A stretch of DNA of 7,699 nucleotides from positions 1 to 7,699 of the forward strand of contig WGFS01000006.1 of NCBI GenBank assembly GCA_015492115.1. Reading direction: 5' to 3'. The notes under the pieces were generated by a model, which saw only the letters and a list, made by a program, of their open reading frames with translations, was not told the origin of the DNA and ran no database searches. The position numbers were made by a program, and so were the translations under genes. This document shows positions 1 through 5,782 of this stretch, in pieces (within the stretch, counting starts at the first letter, position 1; each line of letters starts with the position of its first letter). This DNA is from Aquificaceae bacterium. GTDB taxonomy: Bacteria > Aquificota > Aquificia > Aquificales > Aquificaceae.

Positions 1-532
1 CAGCGTCCGGAACGGCGTGGGAGTCTTCTCTGTGAATTATCCTCTCTGCCCCGAACTCTTTCGCGTACCTCCCGCAGTCCGCCACGTCGTCCTCGTGGGT
101 TAAAAATATGTACCTCAGTCCCCCGAGTTCTTTCAATCTTTTGACAAGATGTCCGCTGAAGCGGGGAGAGTCCACGAGCCAGTTTCCCTCAGGATGTCTT
201 ATAAGGTAGCTGAGCGCTCCGTAAGATTTTCTGGAGGAGTAGCCCGTGAGGTAGATACCCTCCTCTATCCTTATCGGAAAGGTCTCGTGGATGTGAGAGG
301 GCACCTTCCTGGAAACCGTTCCTATCGCAGAAACGGGACAGGAGACGAGAGCCTGGAATGATTTTAGCTTCTCCTCTTCGCTCTTGGGCTGTTTAACAAC
401 GCAGGCGGTCTCTTCCCCATCCCCGAATACCTCAGGGGATATAGTCCTGCACACGGAACAGTCTATACAGCTCTCGTCCACGAAGAACTCGCCCTCAGCG
501 TTGCAGGAGAGCCTCCTATTCAGGCTCGCCAT
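1..532 (-). CDS. N-terminal [4Fe-4S] ferredoxin domain fused to metallo-beta-lactamase-fold domain (3' end outside window)
   Basis: The first 177 residues are visible; the reading frame is still open at the window edge. Residues 18-71 form a single-cluster ferredoxin: C22-x2-C25-x2-C28, then C65-P66 (context SCPVSAIG). From about residue 85 a metallo-beta-lactamase-like fold begins, with the strand/turn YLIRHPEGNWLVDSP (109-123) and the motif THEDDVAD (145-152). The canonical motif of this superfamily is THxHxDH; here the second His, the Asp and the third His are replaced. From memory, a plant/cyanobacterial ferredoxin-MBL family carries the similar form THxDDVAD, so this looks like a family trait. 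The start is the ATG at 530-532: an in-frame TAA lies two codons upstream and the ferredoxin begins soon after. There is no Shine-Dalgarno and no -10-like element. It lies 39 bp downstream of hypE on the same strand and is probably cotranscribed. The substrate is unknown; a cytoplasmic redox or thiol-type hydrolase is only a guess. Confidence 0.87.
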   Translation of the reverse strand, partial: MASLNRRLSCNAEGEFFVDESCIDCSVCRTISPEVFGDGEETACVVKQPKSEEEKLKSFQALVSCPVSAIGTVSRKVPSHIHETFPIRIEEGIYLTGYSSRKSYGALSYLIRHPEGNWLVDSPRFSGHLVKRLKELGGLRYIFLTHEDDVADCGRYAKEFGAERIIHREDSHAVPDA

Positions 533-571
533 GGGTTAAATCTCGGACTACCGCCCATGGAAGGTTATGAC

Positions 572-1570
572 TCAGCATATCCTCGGCAGGAGCTCTCCAG
601 AAGGAGCCTCCATGAGCCTCCTCGCCCCGTAGGGTGTCTTTAAAACGACCCTCGCCTTGCCCTTTCCTGCAACCCTTCCTATGGCTCTTGCGGACCTCCC
701 GTAGGGATGGGTCCTTAAAGTTTCAAGGACGAGCTCCGCGTGTTCAGGGGCTACCGCGAGAACTACCATCCCCTCGTTGGCGAGGTGGGTAGGTTCAAAG
801 CCGAGAAGCTCGCACAGACCCTGGACGGACTCCTTGACGGGGATCTTCTCCTCATCAACCTCTATCTCAACACCGGACTGCTCAGCCCACTCGTTCAGGA
901 CAGCCGAAAGACCCCCCCTCGTCGGGTCTCTCATGGCGTGGACTTCCGCTCCCGTCTGAAGAACCTTCTCAACGAGCCCCCACAGGGCCCTGCAGTCGCT
1001 CTCTATCGGGAGCTCAAACTCCATCCCTTCCCTCTCTGCGAGTATGCATGCCCCGTGGTCTCCAACGGTACCAGAGACGATTATTGCGTCACCAGGCCGT
1101 AGGTTGTGGGCGGAGAGCCCTTTTCTAACCACCTCACCTATTCCCGATGTGTTTATGAACACCTTGTCCACCTGTCCCTTCGGAACCACCTTCGTATCCC
1201 CGGCGACAACCTTGACCCCCGTCTTACTCGCCTCCTCTCCCATGCTCTTAACTATCCTCTCCAGATCCCCCAGCTCAAGACCTTCTTCAATTATGAACCC
1301 TACCGATAGATACAGAGGTCTTGCCCCCATGACCGCAAGGTCGTTGACCGTTCCTGCAACCGCGAGCTTCCCTATGTCCCCTCCCCTGAAGAAGGGTGGA
1401 GAAACTGTGAAGGAGTCCGTTGTGAAGGCTATCTCCGGGCTTATCCTGAGGATGGAGGCGTCCTCAAGTCTGTTCAGAACCTCGTTCCCCAGGTACTTCA
1501 GGAAGAGCTCCTTTATAAGCTTCTGGGTCTCCTCTCCTCCGGAGCCGTGGGATAGAAGTATCCTCCTCAT
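572..1570 (-). CDS. hypE: Hydrogenase maturation factor HypE (carbamoyl dehydratase)
   Basis: HypE takes a carbamoyl group from HypF onto its C-terminal cysteine and dehydrates it with ATP to a thiocyanate. This supplies the CN ligands of the [NiFe]-hydrogenase iron through HypC-HypD, in the cytoplasm. The 332-aa length is normal. Visible motifs are the N-terminal SHGSGG (7-12), TTDSF (50-54), GGDIGKLAVAGTVNDLAVMGARPLY (63-87, the PurM/AIRS-type ATP-binding core), AGDTKVV (123-129), RDPTRGGLSAVLNEWA (214-229) and the C-terminal LPRIC, which ends in the essential acceptor Cys332. The ATG at 1568-1570 is chosen because the protein then begins just before SHGSGG as in the family. No Shine-Dalgarno precedes it. 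It is divergent from moaC across only 19 bp and is followed by the ferredoxin/MBL gene. No other hyp gene is visible. Confidence 0.97.
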   Translation of the reverse strand: MRRILLSHGSGGEETQKLIKELFLKYLGNEVLNRLEDASILRISPEIAFTTDSFTVSPPFFRGGDIGKLAVAGTVNDLAVMGARPLYLSVGFIIEEGLELGDLERIVKSMGEEASKTGVKVVAGDTKVVPKGQVDKVFINTSGIGEVVRKGLSAHNLRPGDAIIVSGTVGDHGACILAEREGMEFELPIESDCRALWGLVEKVLQTGAEVHAMRDPTRGGLSAVLNEWAEQSGVEIEVDEEKIPVKESVQGLCELLGFEPTHLANEGMVVLAVAPEHAELVLETLRTHPYGRSARAIGRVAGKGKARVVLKTPYGARRLMEAPSGELLPRIC

Positions 1571-1576
1571 GTGGGT

Positions 1577-1582
1577 TATATT
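1577..1582 (+). promoter_or_regulatory. Candidate -10 element of moaC (TATATT)
   Basis: TATATT ends 7 nt before the moaC ATG at 1590, with no Shine-Dalgarno between, so the transcript would be essentially leaderless. The upstream half of the promoter would lie inside hypE. No clear TTGACA-like -35 is present. Confidence 0.35.
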
Positions 1583-1583
1583 A
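1578..1583 (-). promoter_or_regulatory. Candidate -10 element of hypE (TAATAT)
   Basis: On the minus strand TAATAT ends 7 nt before the hypE ATG, so initiation at the usual distance would fall on or next to the start codon and give a leaderless mRNA. It overlaps the candidate moaC element on the other strand. No good -35 hexamer is seen at 16-18 bp. The evidence is positional and compositional only. Confidence 0.35.
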
Positions 1584-1589
1584 AAGCCT

Positions 1590-2348
1590 ATGAGAACGGT
1601 TGACGTCAGCTCAAAACCTGAGACCCTCAGGAGAGCGAGCGCTTACGGGAGGATAAGGCTGAAACCCGAGACGGTTGAGCTCATAAGGAAGAGGAAGCTC
1701 CCCAAGGGAGACCTCGTTGAGGCGACTAAGCTCACAGGCGTATTTGGAGCGAAGAGGACGGGCGAGATACTTCCCTTCTGCCATCCTATTTCCATTGACT
1801 TCGTTGAGGTGAGCGTGAAAGTGAACGAGGAAAGCGTGGAGGTATCCTCAACGGTGAGCGGTATAGCGAGGACAGGCTACGAGATGGAGGCTCTCACCGC
1901 GGTGTCCACCGCGCTCCTGAACATCTACGACATGTGCAAGGGCTTTGACGAGAGCATGGTCATAGAGGAGATAAGACTCACCGAAAAGAGCGGGGGTAAG
2001 TCCGACTGGCAAAAGGAGCTTAAAGGGGTGAAGGTGAACGTACTGTCCCCGGATGAAGAGCTGAAGGAGTTAGCCCTCTCGTATCTGAAGGACCTGGGGG
2101 CTGAAGAGTCTAAGGATGCCAACATACTCGTCGTGATAGAAGAACCCTACGAGCTCGAGGATGAGATAAGCTCCTTGGAGTGCGTGGTAGCCCTCTACGA
2201 TTTCAGGAGGAACCCTTCACTCGTGGGGGAGGAGATAAGGATAGGGAGGGACAGGGAAGGGACACTCGTCCTCCAGTTGCCCAGGAGGGAGGAGAAGGTT
2301 AAATCCTTCTTTGAGACCTTCGGAGGTTTGCTGGGGAACCTTCTATGA
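1590..2348 (+). CDS. moaC: Cyclic pyranopterin monophosphate synthase MoaC with an extra C-terminal domain resembling degenerate MogA/MoaB
   Basis: MoaC converts the MoaA product 3',8-cyclo-GTP to cPMP, the first stable pterin of molybdenum/tungsten cofactor synthesis. Residues 1-140 are a complete MoaC: TVDVSSK (3-9), LPKGD (37-41), GAKRTGEILPFCHP (53-66), RTGYEMEALTAVSTALLNIYDMCK (94-117) and EKSGGKS (132-138). Residues matching E. coli Lys51, His77, Asp128 and Lys131 are K39, H65, D114 and K117. The family is usually about 160 aa; this protein is 252 aa. Residues 145-252 form a second unit with a start like a MogA strand/helix (VKVNVLSPDEELKEL) and an end like the MogA C-terminus (GTLVLQLPRREEKVKSFF), but without the GGTG molybdopterin-binding motif. 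The frame is open 546 bases further upstream, antisense to hypE, but homology starts at this ATG. It overlaps ubiX by ATGA. Confidence 0.95.
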   Translation: MRTVDVSSKPETLRRASAYGRIRLKPETVELIRKRKLPKGDLVEATKLTGVFGAKRTGEILPFCHPISIDFVEVSVKVNEESVEVSSTVSGIARTGYEMEALTAVSTALLNIYDMCKGFDESMVIEEIRLTEKSGGKSDWQKELKGVKVNVLSPDEELKELALSYLKDLGAEESKDANILVVIEEPYELEDEISSLECVVALYDFRRNPSLVGEEIRIGRDREGTLVLQLPRREEKVKSFFETFGGLLGNLL

Positions 2349-2920
2349 AGAGATTTGTCCTCTGCATAACCGGGGCGAGCGGTAGTATTTATGGGTACAG
2401 GACATTGCAGGTTCTATCCGAGGGAGCTGAGGTTGACGTTGTCCTTTCAAGTGCAGGGCACATTGTCCTCAGGGAGGAACTCGGCAAAACCGGGGAAGAA
2501 TTAAAGAAGGAGTTTCCCTCGGTAAGGTTCTATGGGGAGGAGGAGCTAACAGCACCCGTAGCGAGCGGTTCAACCCTTATAAGGTACGATGGTGTGGTTG
2601 TGATACCCTGCTCCATGAGCACACTGGCGAGCGTCGCAAACGGTGTGAATAATAACTTGATCCACAGGGTATGTGAGGTAGCCTTAAAGGAGAGGGTTAA
2701 ACTTATCATGGTGGTAAGGGAGATGCCCTACTCAAGGACGCACATTGAGAACATGCTCAGGGTTACAGAGGCAGGGGCTGTAGTCGCACCAGCGAGCCCC
2801 GGCTTTTACCACAGACCCAAGTCGGTGGAGGAGGTCGTTGACTTCGTGGTCGGTAAGGTTCTTGATCAGCTCGGCTTTGAACACGAGCTCTACAAAAGGT
2901 GGAAAGGAGGAGGGAGATGA
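2345..2920 (+). CDS. ubiX: Flavin prenyltransferase UbiX
   Basis: UbiX attaches a dimethylallyl unit to reduced FMN, giving prenylated FMN, the cofactor of UbiD-type (de)carboxylases. The 191-aa length is typical. Visible motifs are TGASGSIYG (9-17, flavin-phosphate loop), S36 in VLSSAGH, VIPCSMSTLASVANG (86-100), the stretch ALKERVKLIMVVRE (113-126), HIENML (133-138), PASPGFYHRP (149-158, with the conserved Tyr155) and the C-terminal KRW (184-186), which supplies the phosphate-binding Arg185. A small deviation is REMPY where many homologues read RETPL. It starts within the moaC stop (ATGA) and ends within the start of the next gene (ATGA), so translational coupling is likely. No ubiD lies in the window, so the partner decarboxylase, in quinone or aromatic-acid metabolism, is encoded elsewhere. 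Confidence 0.96.
   Translation: MKRFVLCITGASGSIYGYRTLQVLSEGAEVDVVLSSAGHIVLREELGKTGEELKKEFPSVRFYGEEELTAPVASGSTLIRYDGVVVIPCSMSTLASVANGVNNNLIHRVCEVALKERVKLIMVVREMPYSRTHIENMLRVTEAGAVVAPASPGFYHRPKSVEEVVDFVVGKVLDQLGFEHELYKRWKGGGR
2905..2910 (+). promoter_or_regulatory. Strong Shine-Dalgarno (AGGAGG) for the FecR-domain gene
   Basis: AGGAGG ends 6 nt before the ATG at 2917 and lies within the last codons of ubiX. It decides the start in favour of ATG 2917 over the in-frame GTG at 2899, which would also place charged residues MERRRE before the signal peptide. It is one of the few good ribosome binding sites in the window. Confidence 0.75.
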
Positions 2921-3621
2921 GAGTGCTTCTTGCTCTTCTGGTCTTGGTTGTCGGTGCACTCGCTCAGGACAGAGCGGGAGAGGTTCTGAAGAAACAGGGA
3001 AGGGTAAAACTCTTCAGAGAGGGTGAGCTCAGGGGAGAGGTTATAAGGAAGCTCCCCAGGGAGCTCTTCGTGAAGGACATACTCAAGACGGACTTTGGCT
3101 CCATGGCTTTCGTGAAACTCCTTGGCATGGATAAGCTGGTTCTCATGGAAAACAGCGTTCTCTACATAGAGGGGATAGACCGGCTCAACTTTGAGAAAGG
3201 GAGGGTGATCTTCCAGATAAGGAAGAGGGGAGAGAGCAGGGGACTTAAGGTTAGGGTCAGGTCTGTGATCATAGGGATAAAGGGAACGAGGTTTCTGGTT
3301 GACGCCGAGGGGGACAAGATAGGTATATTCCTCAAGGACGGTTATCTCACCGTGCGAAAGATGGTCGGTGAGTTCATAAGGTACAGAAAGAAGGAAGAGG
3401 AAGAGTACGAAGAGTTCAAGAGGGAGATTGAGGAGGGTATAAGGAAGGAGAAGAAGGAGTACGAGAAGTTTAAAGAGGAAACGGAGAAGGAGTTCAGGGA
3501 GTTTGTGAAGGAGTTTGAGCTAAAGCCCGGGAGTGCGGTCATAATAGAGGGAAGTGAGGTAAGGGACATAGAGATACCTCCGGAGGTGGAGGAGGAGTTC
3601 AAGCTCCTTGATATGTTTTAA
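2917..3621 (+). CDS. Exported FecR-domain protein with a charged C-terminal coiled coil
   Basis: The protein is 234 aa from the chosen ATG. Residues 1-16 are a signal peptide (MRVLLALLVLVVGALA) with an Ala-Leu-Ala signal peptidase I site before Q17. Residues about 50-148 fit a FecR domain: KDILKTDFGSMAFVKL, a turn LVLMENSVLYIE, NFEKGRVIFQI, then the hallmark VIIGIKGTRFLV (117-128) and a closing strand LKDGYLTVRK. Residues 155-202 are a Lys/Glu-rich helix in which an aromatic pair recurs (Y164/F167, Y182/F185, F193/F196) at spacings of 18 and 11, as in hendecad coiled coils. A short beta-like tail follows (203-234). There is no transmembrane segment after the signal peptide, so a periplasmic location is likely. 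No FecI sigma factor or TonB receptor adjoins it, so iron sensing should not be assumed; a structural or envelope role is equally possible. It overlaps ubiX by ATGA. Confidence 0.85.
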   Translation: MRVLLALLVLVVGALAQDRAGEVLKKQGRVKLFREGELRGEVIRKLPRELFVKDILKTDFGSMAFVKLLGMDKLVLMENSVLYIEGIDRLNFEKGRVIFQIRKRGESRGLKVRVRSVIIGIKGTRFLVDAEGDKIGIFLKDGYLTVRKMVGEFIRYRKKEEEEYEEFKREIEEGIRKEKKEYEKFKEETEKEFREFVKEFELKPGSAVIIEGSEVRDIEIPPEVEEEFKLLDMF

Positions 3622-3624
3622 TAT
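3619..3624 (+). promoter_or_regulatory. Candidate -10 element of tyrA (TAATAT)
   Basis: TAATAT overlaps the stop codon of the preceding gene and ends 8 nt before the tyrA ATG. The 11-bp gap contains no Shine-Dalgarno. tyrA-aroA may therefore have their own promoter and a leaderless message in addition to read-through from upstream. No convincing -35 is visible. Confidence 0.33.
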
Positions 3625-3632
3625 TCATTCTC

Positions 3633-4478
3633 ATGACCTCTCTACTGATAATCGGCGTAGGTTTCATGGGCGGTTCCTTTGCCCTCGCTCTACGCAGAGG
3701 TGGATTTGAAGGAAGCATATACGGCATAGATATAAAACAGGAAACCATTGAGAGAGCCAAAGCGATGGGCGTTATAGAGGAGGGAGGTACGGATCTCCAT
3801 CTCGTTGAAAAGTTTTCACCCAGATTCGTGGTTCTCGCATCCCCGGTTAGAACCTTCAGGAGCATAGGCAGAGCATTGAGGGAGTATATAGACCGTGAAA
3901 CGGTGATAACAGACCTCGGAAGCGTTAAGGGCAGACTCGTCTTTGAGCTTGAAGATATACTCGGCGACAGGTTCGTCGGGAGCCACCCCATAGCTGGGAC
4001 GGAAAAGTCTGGAGTTGAGCACAGCTTTGGAGAGCTCTTTGAGGGGAAGAAGGTGGTGATAACACCCACGGATAGGACGGACAGGGAAGCCCTTGATGAG
4101 GTAGTGGGACTCTGGAAGCTCACAGGGGGAAAGGTGGAGTTCATGGATCCCATGCTTCACGACTGGGTCTTCGGTGCGGTATCCCACCTTCCCCACGCGG
4201 TAGCCTTCGCCCTGATAGATGCTCTGATAGAGATGTCGGATGAGGTTGACCTCTTCAAGTATCCCGGGGCGGGCTTTAAAGACTTCACTCGTATAGCTGG
4301 GAGCGATCCTGTGATGTGGAGGGATATATTCTTAGAGAATAAGGAGAATGTCCTCAAGGCCATAGACGTTTACAGTCAGTCCCTCAAAAGACTCGGCGAC
4401 CTGATAGAAAATGAAGACGAGGAAGCACTGACAGAGTACCTTAGAGAGGCTAAACAGAGGAGGCTCAGCCTGGAATGA
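3633..4478 (+). CDS. tyrA: Prephenate dehydrogenase TyrA
   Basis: TyrA oxidatively decarboxylates prephenate to 4-hydroxyphenylpyruvate in tyrosine synthesis. This is the 281-aa monofunctional form, without chorismate mutase or ACT domain. The Rossmann domain starts with GVGFMGGS (8-15), and D33 at the end of strand 2 points to NAD+ rather than NADP+. Further motifs are DLGSVK (94-99), GSHPIAGTEKSG (116-127), SHLPHA (184-189) and GAGFKDFTRIAG (212-223). S97, H118, H188, R220 and W229 correspond, at a constant offset of about 29-30, to Ser126, His147, His217, Arg250 and Trp259 of the A. aeolicus enzyme as I recall them, so the active site looks complete. The ATG at 3633 is chosen because the Rossmann fold starts at residue 4 and the next Met would remove it. 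It overlaps aroA by ATGA. Confidence 0.96.
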   Translation: MTSLLIIGVGFMGGSFALALRRGGFEGSIYGIDIKQETIERAKAMGVIEEGGTDLHLVEKFSPRFVVLASPVRTFRSIGRALREYIDRETVITDLGSVKGRLVFELEDILGDRFVGSHPIAGTEKSGVEHSFGELFEGKKVVITPTDRTDREALDEVVGLWKLTGGKVEFMDPMLHDWVFGAVSHLPHAVAFALIDALIEMSDEVDLFKYPGAGFKDFTRIAGSDPVMWRDIFLENKENVLKAIDVYSQSLKRLGDLIENEDEEALTEYLREAKQRRLSLE

Positions 4479-5782
4479 GAGAGTTTAAAATTGAGAGGAA
4501 GGTCAAGAGGGTGAAGGGTGAGCTTAGGGTTCCCTCGGACAAGTCCATATCCCACAGGGCGGTTATCTTTGGTGCGCTGGCAAGGGGAAGGACGGTAGTC
4601 CACAGCTGGCTCAGGTCTGAAGACACCCTCGCTACACTCAACATATTGAAGGCTTTAGGGACGGAGGTGCTTGAGGATAACACCAGGCTGGAGATAGAGG
4701 GCAGAAACTACACCTTTGAAGAGCCCAGCAATGTCCTTGACGCAAAGAACTCTGGGACAACCGCGAGGCTTATGCTCGGCGTTCTATCAACCCAGCCCTT
4801 CTTCAGTACTCTCACAGGGGACGAGAGCCTCAGGAGAAGACCCATGCTGAGGGTCGTTGAGCCCCTAAGGAAGATGGGAGCCCGTATAGACGGTAGGGAG
4901 AATGGAAACAAGCTTCCCCTTTCAGTGAGGGGTGGTGAGCTGAAGGGAATATCTTTCTTCAACAAGAAAGCTTCCGCCCAGGTAAAGTCCTCGCTGATAA
5001 TCGCAGGGCTCAGGGCTGAAGGTATGACTGAGGTCTCAGAACCTGTCCTATCAAGGGATCATACGGAGAGGATGCTCCGCTCCTTTGGTGTTAAGCTGAT
5101 AAGTGTTCCCGAGGAGAGAGGACATCTAATAAAGGTCAGGGGTGGTCAGGAGCTCAGGGGCACGGAGGTTTACTGTCCCGCAGACCCTTCCTCGTCCGCC
5201 TTTCCATTGGCTCTCGCTGTTCTTACGGAGGGGAGTGAGCTTCTCCTGAGGGATGTTCTCGTAAACCCTACCAGGGACGGGTTCTTCAGGAAACTGCGGG
5301 AGATGGGAGCGGAGCTAACCTACGAGAACGAGAGGGAGTTTTCGGGAGAGCCTGTGGCGGACATCCTCGTCAGAGGCAGTGGCAGGCTGAAGGCTGTAAA
5401 GGTGTATCCGGAAGAGGTTCCCTCCATGGTTGATGAGATACCCATACTTGCGGTGGTGATGGCTCTCGCAGAGGGAAGGTCAGAGGTGAGGGGTGCGAAG
5501 GAGCTTAGAGTGAAGGAGAGTGACAGGATAAGGGCTGTGGTTGAGAACCTGAGAGCCATGGGTGTTGAGGTTGAGGAGTACGAAGACGGTTTCAGCATAG
5601 AGGGCAACGAGAGGCTGAAGGGTGCCTGTATAAAGACCTACGGTGACCACCGGATAGCGATGGCTTTTTCAGTAGCGGGGCTTTTAGCTGAGGGGGAAAC
5701 GGTTATAGATGATATAGACTGTGTGAAGGTGTCCTATCCAGGCTTCTTTGAAGACCTTGAGTCAGTGGTTGAGTATCTCTGA
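4475..5782 (+). CDS. aroA: 3-phosphoshikimate 1-carboxyvinyltransferase (EPSP synthase) AroA
   Basis: AroA transfers enolpyruvyl from PEP to shikimate 3-phosphate, the sixth step of the shikimate pathway. At 435 aa it is full length. Motifs: PSDKSISHR (20-28, with Lys23), NSGTTAR (92-98), GDESLRRRPM (115-124), SAQVKS (167-172), RDHTE (194-198), NPTR (264-267), DEIP (320-323, with the catalytic Asp320), KESDRI (347-352, with the catalytic Glu348) and YGDHRIAMA (389-397). RDHTE, SAQxK and NxTR are signatures described for class II (CP4-like) enzymes, but the PEP-site loop keeps Gly94 (NSGTT) where CP4 has Ala. Its start overlaps the tyrA stop (ATGA); GAGGAGG 11 nt upstream is a distant ribosome binding site. 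The 3' end overlaps the convergent gene by 21 bp. Confidence 0.97.
   Translation: MREFKIERKVKRVKGELRVPSDKSISHRAVIFGALARGRTVVHSWLRSEDTLATLNILKALGTEVLEDNTRLEIEGRNYTFEEPSNVLDAKNSGTTARLMLGVLSTQPFFSTLTGDESLRRRPMLRVVEPLRKMGARIDGRENGNKLPLSVRGGELKGISFFNKKASAQVKSSLIIAGLRAEGMTEVSEPVLSRDHTERMLRSFGVKLISVPEERGHLIKVRGGQELRGTEVYCPADPSSSAFPLALAVLTEGSELLLRDVLVNPTRDGFFRKLREMGAELTYENEREFSGEPVADILVRGSGRLKAVKVYPEEVPSMVDEIPILAVVMALAEGRSEVRGAKELRVKESDRIRAVVENLRAMGVEVEEYEDGFSIEGNERLKGACIKTYGDHRIAMAFSVAGLLAEGETVIDDIDCVKVSYPGFFEDLESVVEYL

Noticed and set aside
149..361. 70-codon plus-strand frame
   Set aside because: It is antisense to the ferredoxin/MBL gene, whose cluster motif and fold are clear; the plus-strand translation has no recognisable feature.
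1044..1589. In-frame open stretch upstream of moaC that could extend it by 182 residues
   Set aside because: It is entirely antisense to hypE, has no MoaC-like sequence, and MoaC homology begins at the ATG at 1590. The openness reflects the codon bias of hypE on the other strand.
2899..2916. GTG start extending the FecR-domain protein by six residues
   Set aside because: AGGAGG is positioned for the ATG at 2917, which gives an ATGA overlap and a clean signal peptide; the extension would add MERRRE in front of it.
3342..4196. Minus-strand frames of 86, 184 and 126 codons opposite the FecR-domain gene and tyrA
   Set aside because: They have the Ser/Phe/Leu-rich composition expected from reading Glu/Lys/Arg-rich genes backwards. 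The sense genes carry intact family motifs.
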